Below, one piece after another: positions 45,640-56,545 of a stretch of 64,000 nt of DNA (positions are counted from its first letter, which is position 1; each line of letters starts with the position of its first letter). Made by a program: the position numbers and the translations under genes. Source of the DNA: Devosia ureilytica. GTDB taxonomy: Bacteria > Pseudomonadota > Alphaproteobacteria > Rhizobiales > Devosiaceae. The DNA is taken from assembly GCF_024273195.1 (NCBI RefSeq), contig NZ_JAMZCU010000002.1:186001-250000 (forward strand), read 5' to 3'. The notes below the pieces were generated by a model. It searched no databases. It was not told the DNA's origin and was given only the letters and a program-made list of their open reading frames with translations.

Positions 45640-45857
45640 GCATTTGGCAACCTTGGCAAGAGGCCGCAAAAACCCCAATTCGGCCACGATTTGTCCATTT
45701 GCGTGCCCCATTGGCAAATCAAAGTCCAACCATTGCCTCCAGTGGCTGGCAATCGGGCCGACGAGCCCCCAAACCAGAAGGCCCGGTTGCCAGCCTCCCT
45801 ATTTGAGTTGACCAAAGTCAGTCGCCCGCTCCCGCCCCCGGAGCGGGCGCTTTTTTT
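45640..45857 (+). ncRNA. Candidate structured non-coding RNA with its own terminator
   Basis: No plus-strand gene lies here, yet a strong plus-strand terminator ends it. Upstream, a closing stem TGGCAACC (45645-45652)/GGTTGCCA (45785-45792) encloses four consecutive hairpins: GGCCG/CGGCC (45662-45666, 45681-45685), GATTTG/CAAATC (45688-45693, 45715-45720), ATTGCC/GGCAAT (45732-45737, 45748-45753), CGGGCC/GGCCCG (45754-45759, 45780-45785). This is a compact multibranch fold. I cannot assign a family; 6S RNA is one possibility to test. The 5' end is not defined. Confidence 0.55.
45823..45857 (+). terminator. Strong rho-independent terminator
   Basis: CGCCCGCTCC (45823-45832), 7-nt loop, GGAGCGGGCG (45840-45849), C, then seven T. 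Correct orientation only for a plus-strand transcript. Confidence 0.85.
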
Positions 45858-45860
45858 GGC

Positions 45861-46601
45861 TCAATTGAAGCTATAGGCTGCGGCACCCAGAATTGGACCG
45901 GGCAGGCCATTGCGTTCCTGCTGCACCAGAACGGCAACGCCGCCATTGTGATTATCGGCGAACTGGTCGAGCGGCAGCTTGACCTCGGCCCCGGCCCCGG
46001 CCTCCCACATGCCTACGATCTGCCGGTCGACAACGACCTGGGTATAGACCATGGACTTGCCGGCATTCTCGCCCTTGTCGATGGCCACATCGGCGCGGTC
46101 GAGATAGCGGATCAGCCAGATGGTTGCGTCCTCAAGCGCCGCATCGGCCGGCACGACGAGCTTGAGCATGTCGCCATGCACGCTCAGCGACACGGCAAGC
46201 GGCAGCTGCGCCGAGGCCACGGCGTCCTGGACCTCGTCACGCTTGGAACCGACGACGCCTTCGGCGCCATTGATGACCATTTGCGGCGTGAAGATGCGCG
46301 ACGAACCCCAGCTCTTGGCATAGGCCCGCTGGCGGTCGGAAAAGCCCTTGTCGCCAAAAGTGTCCTCCCAACCGATATAGTCCCAATAGTCAACGTGATA
46401 GGCCAGCGCCACCACGTCGTCGCGCTCGGCCAGACTGGTCAGCAGCGCATCGGCCGGGGGGCAGGAAGAACAGCCCTGGCTGGTGAACAATTCGACCACC
46501 GCCTTGGGCTCGAGCCTGAGTGAATCGGCCTGCGACGCGCCAGACAGCACGAGAGACAGAACAGCGCCAGCAATGAGGCCGGGAGAGAGGCGGACAGACA
46601 T
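45861..46601 (-). CDS. DUF1223 secreted thioredoxin-like protein
   Basis: 246 aa from MSVRLSPGLIAGAVLSLVLS (start 46601), a signal peptide ending near SQA-DS. Thioredoxin-like motif ELFTSQGCSSCPPADALL with a CxxC, then AYHVDYWDYIGWEDTFG and FTPQMVINGAEGVVG, all typical of DUF1223. Periplasmic; function unknown. In related genomes it lies close to acnA, as here. Confidence 0.9.
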   Translation of the reverse strand: MSVRLSPGLIAGAVLSLVLSGASQADSLRLEPKAVVELFTSQGCSSCPPADALLTSLAERDDVVALAYHVDYWDYIGWEDTFGDKGFSDRQRAYAKSWGSSRIFTPQMVINGAEGVVGSKRDEVQDAVASAQLPLAVSLSVHGDMLKLVVPADAALEDATIWLIRYLDRADVAIDKGENAGKSMVYTQVVVDRQIVGMWEAGAGAEVKLPLDQFADNHNGGVAVLVQQERNGLPGPILGAAAYSFN

Positions 46602-46666
46602 GGGCAAACTTGTATGCCGCAGCGCGCTGTCCTGCCTAGTCAAAAGCGGGTGAGCCGGCGCATTTC

Positions 46667-47230
46667 TCACGCGCGATAGACAATTCCGGCCAGGCGCGCC
46701 AGGGCAGCGACAGCGGCGGCGCTATCCTGTGCGTGGCCCGAGACGGCAACCTGAATTGCTATCGCCAAAAAGACATCGGCGCAAAGCTCGGGATTATCCT
46801 GCTGCTGCCGGGCAAAACCCGCCACCAGACCCGCTCGCAAGCGCGCGGTCGCGGGATCGAGCACAATGCTGCATTGCTCCCCATCTCCATCCAGCGTCAA
46901 CAGACGCAGCAGCGCCTTGTCGGCCGCAAGAAAATGCAGCAGCGGGGCAAATTTGGCTGCCAGGCGCTGCGGGGTGATGGCGAAGTCCGGGTCCGTGGCG
47001 AGAGCAGCGCTGGTCCGATCAAGTTCCTGCGCCAGAAACCCAGCCAGAATGGCCAGTTTCTCGGAAAAATGGGCCAGAACCGAGCCCTTGGCGATGCCGG
47101 CCTCCGCGGCAATCTGGGCAATGGTGATGGCGTCATAGGGGCGCTCGCGCCAGAGTCGTTCCACGGCCGCCAGAATGGCGCTGCGCGTTTCGGCCGAGCG
47201 GGTCTGCGTGCCCTTGATGCGTTGGATCAT
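46667..47230 (-). CDS. TetR-family repressor
   Basis: 187-aa regulator with an N-terminal TetR HTH (RSAILAAVERLWRERPYDAI followed by TIAQIAAEAGIAKGSVLAHF). Ligand domain without recognised specificity. Divergent from a quinone-reductase-like gene; two identical palindromes in the gap are its probable operators. Confidence 0.92.
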   Translation of the reverse strand: MIQRIKGTQTRSAETRSAILAAVERLWRERPYDAITIAQIAAEAGIAKGSVLAHFSEKLAILAGFLAQELDRTSAALATDPDFAITPQRLAAKFAPLLHFLAADKALLRLLTLDGDGEQCSIVLDPATARLRAGLVAGFARQQQDNPELCADVFLAIAIQVAVSGHAQDSAAAVAALARLAGIVYRA

Positions 47231-47248
47231 GACGGCTTCATATCAAAG

Positions 47249-47262
47249 TTGACCACGGTCAA
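47249..47262. promoter_or_regulatory. TetR operator copy 1
   Basis: TTGACCACGGTCAA, a perfect 14-bp palindrome 19 bp upstream of the tetR start. Confidence 0.75.
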
Positions 47263-47285
47263 GAAGTGGCTTCGTGCGTTATTTA

Positions 47286-47299
47286 TTGACCACGGTCAA
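47286..47299. promoter_or_regulatory. TetR operator copy 2
   Basis: Identical TTGACCACGGTCAA, 37 bp from copy 1, just upstream of the oxidoreductase ribosome site. Confidence 0.75.
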
Positions 47300-47313
47300 A
47301 TAAGGAGCCCAGC

Positions 47314-47937
47314 GTGCCCAAGTGCCTTGTTCTGAACGGCCACCCTCTCCATCCCAGTTTCAGTGGCAGCATCGCAGATCGCTATGGTGCCATATTAAGC
47401 CGGTCCGGCATGGACATTCAGCGTCTCGATCTCTCTGCATTGACCATCCCCGAACTGGCGACGCGAAAACCTGCCGAGGCCGAAATGACCGGCGACGTCG
47501 CGCGGTTCTGGGACGCCATGACCTGGGCCGATCATGTGGTGATCGTGCACCCTCTGTGGTGGGGCGGCATGCCGGCCAAGCTCAAGGCGCTGTTCGACAT
47601 CGGCCTGCAATCGGGCAAGGCTTATCGCTACCGGCCCAACAATCCCCTGCCCCTGGGGCTGCTCGCAGGCCGGTCTGTCCGGCTGATCGTCACCTCGGAC
47701 ACGCCCAGCTGGTTCATGGCCCTGGGCTATGGCAATGCCCATTTCCGCGCCATGCGCCGCCAGGTGCTGAAGTTCATAGGGCTCTCGCCGGTGCGCGCGA
47801 CCCATCTCTCAGTGATCCGGCATTCAACCCCGCAACAGCGCGCCCGCCTGATGGCGCGGATCGACCGGGACGCCCGCGCCGACCTGCAGCTGCTGGCCAG
47901 AACCCGGCGCCCCGCGGCGCTTGCCCAAAGCCTGTAG
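47314..47937 (+). CDS. NAD(P)H-quinone oxidoreductase-like flavoprotein
   Basis: 207-aa Flavodoxin_2-fold protein (KefF/MdaB/NQO relatives). GTG start at 47314 with AAGGAG 6 nt upstream. FMN/FAD-binding LVLNGHPLHPSFSG near the start; VVIVHPLWWGGMPAKLKALFD is diagnostic. Probably reduces quinones or nitro compounds and is derepressed when the divergent TetR protein binds its ligand. Confidence 0.9.
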   Translation: MPKCLVLNGHPLHPSFSGSIADRYGAILSRSGMDIQRLDLSALTIPELATRKPAEAEMTGDVARFWDAMTWADHVVIVHPLWWGGMPAKLKALFDIGLQSGKAYRYRPNNPLPLGLLAGRSVRLIVTSDTPSWFMALGYGNAHFRAMRRQVLKFIGLSPVRATHLSVIRHSTPQQRARLMARIDRDARADLQLLARTRRPAALAQSL

Positions 47938-47939
47938 CC

Positions 47940-47971
47940 CAAACAGAAACGGCGGCCCCGAGGGACCGCCG
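47940..47971 (-). terminator. Terminator of acnA
   Basis: On the minus strand CGGCGGTCC...GGGCCGCCG (47971-47950, one G-T pair) followed by TTTCTGTTT. Confidence 0.6.
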
Positions 47972-47999
47972 CTTGCAGGTTTGGCAATGTAAGCGGCGC

Positions 48000-50684
<2,685 letters not shown>

Positions 50685-50842
50685 GATGCTCCGCCCTTTT
50701 GCTGCTTATGGCGCCCATCTTCGCTGGCTTGGGACCGAAGAAAATGTCGCGCTTTTCTGGAATGACTCCAAACTCACTGGGCTTATAGTCAATCGTCAAA
50801 GCCCTTGCCAGTACGACCATGGGTTCAATACGAGATGGGGCC

Positions 50843-51469
50843 ATGACGCAAAGGCAAGTCTATCCGCAAATTCTTGTTAAGGCAGAGGGCCTTGCCATCG
50901 GCCATGGCGAGACTGTGCTGGCCCGGAATTTGTCGCTGTCCGTCGGCGGCGGCAGCGGACTTTTGCTGCGTGGACCCAATGGCGCCGGCAAATCCACCCT
51001 GCTGCTAACCCTGGCGGGCCTGCTGCCAGCGCTCGCTGGTCGGGTGGCCTTGGAGGGCAGCGATGCCGAGGACGGCCCCGCGCTGCATCATTGCGGCCAC
51101 AAGAACGCGGTGCGGCCGCGCCTGAGCGTCATCGAAACGCTGGCCTTCTGGGCAGCGCTGAATGGCACGACCGGTCTCGTGCCCCAAGCCGCGCTCGAGC
51201 GGGTCGGGCTCGGGCGCATGGCGCGGCTCGATGCGGGCTATCTGTCGGCCGGGCAGCAAAGGCGGCTGGTGCTGGCGCGGCTGCTGGTTTCGCGCCGCCC
51301 GGTCTGGCTGCTCGACGAGCCCAGCGCGGCGCTTGATGCACAGGGTCATGCTCTGCTCGCAGCGCTGGTGGACGAGCACCTGGCCGCAGGTGGGCTGGCC
51401 ATCATCGCCACCCACGACCAGACCGGCTTTGAGAACCTGTCGACCCTGACCCTGGACCGGGCGGCATGA
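50843..51469 (+). CDS. ccmA: CcmA, heme exporter ATP-binding subunit
   Basis: ABC ATPase (208 aa) of the CcmABCD complex that releases heme-loaded CcmE during cytochrome c maturation. Walker A GPNGAGKST, signature YLSAGQQRR, Walker B VWLLDEPSAALD, switch His in IIATHDQ. Start MTQRQVYPQI at 50843. Overlaps ccmB by 4 nt. Confidence 0.95.
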   Translation: MTQRQVYPQILVKAEGLAIGHGETVLARNLSLSVGGGSGLLLRGPNGAGKSTLLLTLAGLLPALAGRVALEGSDAEDGPALHHCGHKNAVRPRLSVIETLAFWAALNGTTGLVPQAALERVGLGRMARLDAGYLSAGQQRRLVLARLLVSRRPVWLLDEPSAALDAQGHALLAALVDEHLAAGGLAIIATHDQTGFENLSTLTLDRAA

Positions 51470-52131
51470 GCGGATTTCTCGCGGTGCTGCGGCGTGACCT
51501 GCGCCTGGCCCTTTCGGGGGGCGGCGAAATGCTCACCCTGGTGCTGTTTTTCATCATTGTCGGGGCGATCACGCCCTTTGCCGTGGGCCCCGACCGGGCG
51601 CTGCTGGCGCGGATTGCCCCCGGGGTGATCTGGATTGCGGCCTTTCTTGCCATGCTGCTCGGGCTCGACCGGCTGCTGCGTCCCGACCGCGACGATGGCA
51701 CGCTGGCGCTCTATCGCCGTGCCGACGCGCCGCTGGCGGCCGTTCTGTTCGCAAAAGTGATCGCCCATTGGCTGACCAGCGCCCTGCCGCTGATCCTGGC
51801 CGCGCCCTTCCTGGCGCTGATCCTGGGCATGGACATGGAGGCGTTCTGGCGCACCCTGTTGTCATTGCTGCTGGGCACGCCGGCACTGGCCGCCTTTGGC
51901 ACCTTTGGCGCAGCCATAACCGTGGCCGTCCGGCGCGGCGGGCTGCTGGCGCCCATCCTCATCGCACCGCTCTGCGTCCCAGTGCTGATCTTTGGCGTGG
52001 GTGCCATCGCGCCCCTGGGCGGACCCGATCAGGCCAGCGCCGCGCTGCTCTTGCTTGCGGCACTCAGTCTCATGGCCACGGCGCTCTCTCCCTTTGCCGC
52101 CGCGCTTGCGATAGACTGGGGAGAAGAGTAG
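51466..52131 (+). CDS. ccmB: CcmB, heme exporter permease
   Basis: 221-aa permease with six hydrophobic helices; MSGFLAVLRRDLRLALSGGG followed by EMLTLVLFFIIVG is the typical start, and DGTLALYRRADAPLAAV a conserved loop. Partner of CcmA; ATGA overlap with it. Confidence 0.94.
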   Translation: MSGFLAVLRRDLRLALSGGGEMLTLVLFFIIVGAITPFAVGPDRALLARIAPGVIWIAAFLAMLLGLDRLLRPDRDDGTLALYRRADAPLAAVLFAKVIAHWLTSALPLILAAPFLALILGMDMEAFWRTLLSLLLGTPALAAFGTFGAAITVAVRRGGLLAPILIAPLCVPVLIFGVGAIAPLGGPDQASAALLLLAALSLMATALSPFAAALAIDWGEE

Positions 52132-52140
52132 AGCGCGCCC

Positions 52141-52911
52141 ATGAATAGTGACGGCATCAACGACGCCCCCAAAATGAGCTGGTGGAACCGGCTGGCCCAT
52201 CCCGGCCAGTTCCTGATCTGGACGCGCCCGCTGGTCTGGCCGCTGGTGGCGCTGACCGCTGCGCTGTTCGCGATTGGCCTCTGGTTTGCCTTCTTCAATT
52301 CGCCGGCCGACTACCAGATGGGCGACACGGTGCGCATCATGTATGTGCATGTGCCCACGGCCTGGCTCAGCCAGTTCGTCTACGGCACCATGGCCGTTTC
52401 GGCGCTTGGCACGCTGGTGTGGCGCCATCCCATGGCCGATGTGTCGATGAAAGCGGCAGCGCCGCTGGGCGCCGTCTTTACCGCCTTGGCGCTGTTTACC
52501 GGCTCGATGTGGGGCCGCCCAACCTGGGGCACGTTCTGGGAATGGGACGGCCGCATGACTTCCACGCTCATCCTGTTGTTCCTCTATCTGGGCCTGGTGG
52601 CGCTGTGGCGCGCCTTTGACGACCAGCTGCGCGCCGCCCGCGTCATTGCCATCTTCACCCTGGTGGGCGCCGTCAATGTGCCGATCATCAAATTTTCGGT
52701 GGACTGGTGGTCGACGCTGCACCAGCCGGCCAGCGTCTTTACCGCCGAGGGGCCGAAAATGCCGGGGTCCCTGCTGACGCCGCTGTTTGTCATGTTCTTT
52801 GCCTTCACCTTTCTCTTCATCACCCTGCAATTGGTGTCCATGCACACCGAAGTGCGCCGCCGCCGGGTCATGACGCTGGAACGCAAGCTGGCGCGGGGAG
52901 ACGCGGCATGA
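52141..52911 (+). CDS. ccmC: CcmC, heme-handling WWD protein
   Basis: 256-aa membrane protein with six helices that loads heme onto CcmE. Tryptophan-rich WWD-type motif WGRPTWGTFWEWDGRMTS; histidines in MYVHVPTAWLSQF and STLHQPASV serve as heme ligands in the family. Start 52141, 9 nt after ccmB; overlaps ccmD by 4 nt. Confidence 0.95.
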   Translation: MNSDGINDAPKMSWWNRLAHPGQFLIWTRPLVWPLVALTAALFAIGLWFAFFNSPADYQMGDTVRIMYVHVPTAWLSQFVYGTMAVSALGTLVWRHPMADVSMKAAAPLGAVFTALALFTGSMWGRPTWGTFWEWDGRMTSTLILLFLYLGLVALWRAFDDQLRAARVIAIFTLVGAVNVPIIKFSVDWWSTLHQPASVFTAEGPKMPGSLLTPLFVMFFAFTFLFITLQLVSMHTEVRRRRVMTLERKLARGDAA

Positions 52912-53054
52912 TCGACCTTGGTCAGCACGCCCAGTTCATCACCGCGGCCTATGCCGGGGTCTTTCTCGGGCTGTTTGCCCTCATCGGCTGGATCGTGGTG
53001 GAGAGCCGGCGCGTCAAGGCGCGGCTGGCCGAACTCGGGGACAAGCGCGGCTGA
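52908..53054 (+). CDS. ccmD: CcmD, small heme exporter subunit
   Basis: 48-aa single-helix protein, MIDLGQHAQFITAAYAGVFL at the start and a charged tail (ESRRVKARLAELG), fitting CcmD exactly. ATG at 52908 overlaps ccmC (ATGA) and the stop overlaps ccmG (TGATG). Stabilises CcmABC-CcmE. Confidence 0.92.
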   Translation: MIDLGQHAQFITAAYAGVFLGLFALIGWIVVESRRVKARLAELGDKRG

Positions 53055-53587
53055 TGCGCTATGTGCTGTTCGCCCTGCCGCTGATCCTGCTCGTGGCGCT
53101 GGTCTCGGTGTTCGCCTTTTCCATTGACCGCGATTCAAGCCTGGTGCGCTCGGTGCTGATCGATAAGCCGGTGCCCCAATTCGCCCTGCCGCCGGTCGAG
53201 GGGCTGGACGTGCCCGGATTTGAAACGGCGTCGCTGACGGGCGAACCGACCCTGGTCAACGTCTTTGCCAGCTGGTGCATCCCCTGCCGCGATGAGCATC
53301 CCCTGCTCGAAGCCATCAAGGCCGAGACCGGGGTGCGCCTGTTTGGCATCAACCATTCCGACGCGCCGGAAAATGCCCGCGCCTTCCTCGCCGAACTGGG
53401 TAATCCCTATGATGCGGTCGGTGCTGACCGGGACCGTCGGGTCTCCATCGATTGGGGCGTTTATGGCGTGCCCGAGACCTTCCTGGTCGATGCCAAAGGG
53501 GTCATAGTCTATAAGCACGTTGGCCCTTTGAGCCCCCAAGCCATTGAAACCGAGCTGCTTCCGGCGCTAGAACGGATAAAAGGCTAA
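53054..53587 (+). CDS. ccmG: CcmG/DsbE, periplasmic thioredoxin-like reductase
   Basis: 177-aa membrane-anchored thioredoxin reducing apocytochrome c cysteines. One N-terminal helix (YVLFALPLILLVALVSVFAF), active site FASWCIPCRDEHP, cis-Pro loop YGVPETFLVD. Last gene of ccmABCDG; ccmE, F and H are not in this window. Confidence 0.95.
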   Translation: MRYVLFALPLILLVALVSVFAFSIDRDSSLVRSVLIDKPVPQFALPPVEGLDVPGFETASLTGEPTLVNVFASWCIPCRDEHPLLEAIKAETGVRLFGINHSDAPENARAFLAELGNPYDAVGADRDRRVSIDWGVYGVPETFLVDAKGVIVYKHVGPLSPQAIETELLPALERIKG

Positions 53588-53657
53588 GTCATTCAGCTGG
53601 CGTTCATCTCAGGTGCGCCATGTTGAGGCCGTCTTCGCATATCGGAAGAAATTGCCC

Positions 53658-53804
53658 ATGGTTCGTCGCGTTCTGACCCACATTCGCCAGCAAAAGCTGA
53701 TCACCCTGGTCGAATATGGCCTGATCGCCGCGATCATCACTGTCGCGACGACCTTCGCAGTCTCGGCCGCTGGCTATAATATCACCGACTTCTTCCCCGG
53801 CTAA
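53658..53804 (+). CDS. Flp-like (type IVb) pilin, atypical processing site
   Basis: 48-aa protein from the ATG at 53658. The hydrophobic core LVEYGLIAAIITVATTFAVS matches Flp pilins, with Glu at the +5 position and adjacent Tyr. The residue before the expected cleavage point is Leu (KL/ITLVEY) where prepilin peptidase substrates have Gly. No tad/cpa genes are nearby. It is either an orphan pilin paralogue or a small membrane protein derived from one. The stop overlaps the convergent DUF1674 gene. Confidence 0.7.
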   Translation: MVRRVLTHIRQQKLITLVEYGLIAAIITVATTFAVSAAGYNITDFFPG

Positions 53805-54028
53805 AAATCACTGGTGAGACCCTTGATCTCCCAGTCGCCATAGCGCGCCGGCTCCAACCCACCACGGCCACCTTTTTCCTTGGGCGCCATGGCCCCCCTC
53901 GCATCAATCTCGTGCCGCCGCGCCTCGGCCTCGGCCAGCGCCCGCTGCGCTGCCGGGGTCAGAACCTTTGGCGCCGGCGCTTCGTTCCCGGTCGGGAGCT
54001 GCGGTTCATCGTCCATTCTGGTTTCCAT
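53801..54028 (-). CDS. DUF1674 protein (SDHAF4-like)
   Basis: 75 aa from the ATG at 54028 (or 71 from 54016). The C-terminal block GGLEPARYGDWEIKGLTSDF is the DUF1674/SDHAF4 signature; the mitochondrial relative assists succinate dehydrogenase flavinylation and assembly. The N-terminus is disordered and charged. Upstream frame to 54166 is not supported. Divergent from htpX, as in related genomes. Confidence 0.85.
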   Translation of the reverse strand: METRMDDEPQLPTGNEAPAPKVLTPAAQRALAEAEARRHEIDARGAMAPKEKGGRGGLEPARYGDWEIKGLTSDF

Positions 54029-54110
54029 TTTCAATGCTGCCACCCGCTTGCGCGGAACCTTGAGGCACACAACATAGTTGCCTGAAACGGGTAACCCAAG
54101 GGGTTCGACA

Positions 54111-55094
54111 ATGTTCAATGCCTTCCGCACCTTCGTCCTGCTGGCCGGGATGACCGCGCTCTTCATGGTGGTGGGCTACTTTATCGGTGGCACGGGCGGC
54201 ATGATGATCGCCCTGCTGTTTGCCGCCGTCACCAATCTCTTCGCCTATTGGAACTCGGACAAGATGGTGCTGCGCATGCAGAACGCCGTGCCGGTTCAGC
54301 GCAGCCGCGCCCCCGAGCTCTATGAGATGGTTGAGGTTCTATCCCAGCGCGCCGGGCTGCCGACGCCCGCCGTCTATGTGATCGAGACCGACCAGCCCAA
54401 CGCCTTTGCCACCGGCCGCGATCCCAATAATGCCGCCGTCGCCGTCTCAACCGGCCTGCTGCGCCAGCTCGAAACTCGCGAAGTGGCGGGCGTGGTGGCC
54501 CATGAGCTGGCCCACATCAGGAGCCGCGATACCCTGACCATGACCATTACGGCAACGCTTGCCGGTGCCATTTCGGCCCTGGCGCAGTTCGGCCTGTTCT
54601 TTGGCGGCGGCAATAATCGCGACAACCCGCTGGGCGGCATGGGTGCCCTGCTGATGGTTTTTCTCGCGCCTGTGGCAGCCATGATGGTGCAGATGGCGGT
54701 GAGCCGCACCCGCGAATATGAAGCCGACAAGCTGGGCGCCGAAATCTCCGGCGATCCGCTGGCCCTGGCCTCAGCGCTCAACAAGATTGCCGCGCTGGCC
54801 GGTCGCCAGGTCAATGTGGCCGCCGAGCGCAACCCGGCCATGGCCCATATGTATATCATCAATCCGCTCAACGGCTCGCGGATGGACAACCTGTTTTCCA
54901 CCCATCCCGACACCGGCAACCGCATCGTGGCGCTGCAAAGGCTTGCCGCAGAGATGAGCGTGGACGATAAGGGGCGCAGGCCCCAGCCCCGCCCGCGCCC
55001 CGCTTCGAGCGGACGCGACACCGGTGGTGGCTGGCGAGTGCCGACCGCTGGACGAACCGAAAATGACGGTAACGTGCGCGGACCCTGGGGATAG
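54111..55094 (+). CDS. htpX: HtpX, membrane zinc metalloprotease
   Basis: 327-aa M48 protease for membrane protein quality control. Zinc motif [13 protein letters not shown] (HExxH) and third ligand [11 protein letters not shown]; helices near 8-28, 30-48, ~150-172 and ~190-210. Start [13 protein letters not shown] at 54111. The C-terminal ~45 residues are Pro/Arg-rich extension. Confidence 0.95.
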   Translation: MFNAFRTFVLLAGMTALFMVVGYFIGGTGGMMIALLFAAVTNLFAYWNSDKMVLRMQNAVPVQRSRAPELYEMVEVLSQRAGLPTPAVYVIETDQPNAFATGRDPNNAAVAVSTGLLRQLETREVAGVVAHELAHIRSRDTLTMTITATLAGAISALAQFGLFFGGGNNRDNPLGGMGALLMVFLAPVAAMMVQMAVSRTREYEADKLGAEISGDPLALASALNKIAALAGRQVNVAAERNPAMAHMYIINPLNGSRMDNLFSTHPDTGNRIVALQRLAAEMSVDDKGRRPQPRPRPASSGRDTGGGWRVPTAGRTENDGNVRGPWG

Positions 55095-55138
55095 GCGCGC
55101 GACCCAAGCCGGGCGCATGCCGGAACTGAGTTGACGAA

Positions 55139-56437
55139 TTGGCGCATCGGACCGAACCGGCGGGCTTGAAGCTTCGCCTCGTCGCCGCCCAACGGCTGAA
55201 GGCCGTTTTGGCTGGCGAACATTTTGCCCCGCTGGGCGCGGGCGAGCTGGCCGATGGGCGCGACCGCGCCCTCGCCAACCGCCTGATCACCACGGCGCTC
55301 AGGCGCCAGGGGCAGATCAATGCCATGCTGGGCGACCTGCTCGACAAGGGCCTGCCGGCCAAGGCCGGCAGCTTCGAGGCCGTGCTGCGCCTCTCGCTGG
55401 CGCAATTGGTGTTCCTGCCGGACCTGGGCGCCCATAGCGCACTGTTTCTGGCGGTCGAAGCGATCAAGCGCGACGCCAAGGCGCGGCACCTGTCGGGCCT
55501 GATGAACGCCGTGCTGCGCCGGGCACAGGCCAATTCGGCCCGCTATGGGCTGATGGAAGAGCATCTGCTGCCCGACGCATTTGCCCAGCGCTGGATCGAG
55601 GCCTATGGCGCTGAAGCGGTCGCCCGTTTCGCCGATGCGCTGGTGGATGGTGCGCCGCTTGACCTGACCTTGCGTGATGATGACCCCGACCTGATTGAGG
55701 CGCTGGGCGCCGAGCGCCTGCTGGCCGACAGCGTCCGGGTGGAAATCCGCGACCGGCCGGTCGAGGCGCTGCCCGGCTATGACGAGGGTCGCTGGTGGGT
55801 GCAGGACGTGGCCGCGGCTATTCCCGCGCGCTTGCTGGCCCTGCCGGCGCAGAGCAATGTGCTTGATCTGTGCGCCGCGCCCGGTGGCAAGACGGCGCAG
55901 CTGATGAAGGCCGGCTACCGTGTCACCGCGCTCGACAGCGACGGCACCCGGCTCCAGCGTCTCAAGGCCAATATGACCCGGCTCGGCTATGCCCCCAAGG
56001 TCATCGAGGCCGATGCCGCCAATTACGATCCGGCAACGCCTTTTGATGGCGTGCTGCTCGACGCACCCTGCTCGGCCACCGGCACCTTCAGGCGACACCC
56101 CGAAGTGCTCTGGAGCCGCAGCGCCAGCGACATCGCCGGGCGCGTGCGCCTGCAGCAGGCCCTCTTGGCCAATGCCTTCCGGTGCCTGGCGCCGGGTGGC
56201 ACGCTGATCTATTGCGTGTGTTCGCTCGAACCCCCCGAGGGCGAGGACCAGGTGGACTGGGCATTGAGTGCCCTGCCCGGCCTTGAACTCTGGCCGGTGG
56301 CACCGGGCGAACTCGAGGGTCTCAGCCAGGCGGTGACCGAGCGCGGGCTTGTTCGCACCCATCCGGCCATGACGCCGGGCAATGGAAATGCGGGGATGGA
56401 CGGGTTCTTCGTGGCGCGATTCCGCCGAACAGGCTAA
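55139..56437 (+). CDS. rsmB: RsmB-type 16S rRNA (cytosine-C5) methyltransferase
   Basis: 432 aa: N-terminal NusB-like helical domain and a C-terminal SAM methyltransferase. LDLCAAPGGKTAQL, DAPCSATGTFRRHPEV and CVCSLEPPEGE carry the two catalytic cysteines. The likely start is TTG at 55139, the first start codon after an in-frame stop. Follows htpX on the same strand, a conserved order. Confidence 0.92.
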   Translation: MAHRTEPAGLKLRLVAAQRLKAVLAGEHFAPLGAGELADGRDRALANRLITTALRRQGQINAMLGDLLDKGLPAKAGSFEAVLRLSLAQLVFLPDLGAHSALFLAVEAIKRDAKARHLSGLMNAVLRRAQANSARYGLMEEHLLPDAFAQRWIEAYGAEAVARFADALVDGAPLDLTLRDDDPDLIEALGAERLLADSVRVEIRDRPVEALPGYDEGRWWVQDVAAAIPARLLALPAQSNVLDLCAAPGGKTAQLMKAGYRVTALDSDGTRLQRLKANMTRLGYAPKVIEADAANYDPATPFDGVLLDAPCSATGTFRRHPEVLWSRSASDIAGRVRLQQALLANAFRCLAPGGTLIYCVCSLEPPEGEDQVDWALSALPGLELWPVAPGELEGLSQAVTERGLVRTHPAMTPGNGNAGMDGFFVARFRRTG

Positions 56438-56545
56438 GCCGGGAGAAACAGTTGCCGCAAAAAGCGGCAGCACGAGGAAAGAACTGGTGGAAGCTTGGCA
56501 CCACATTGATGCCGCCATCGCCCCGAACGGGGCCGGGGGCCGGAA

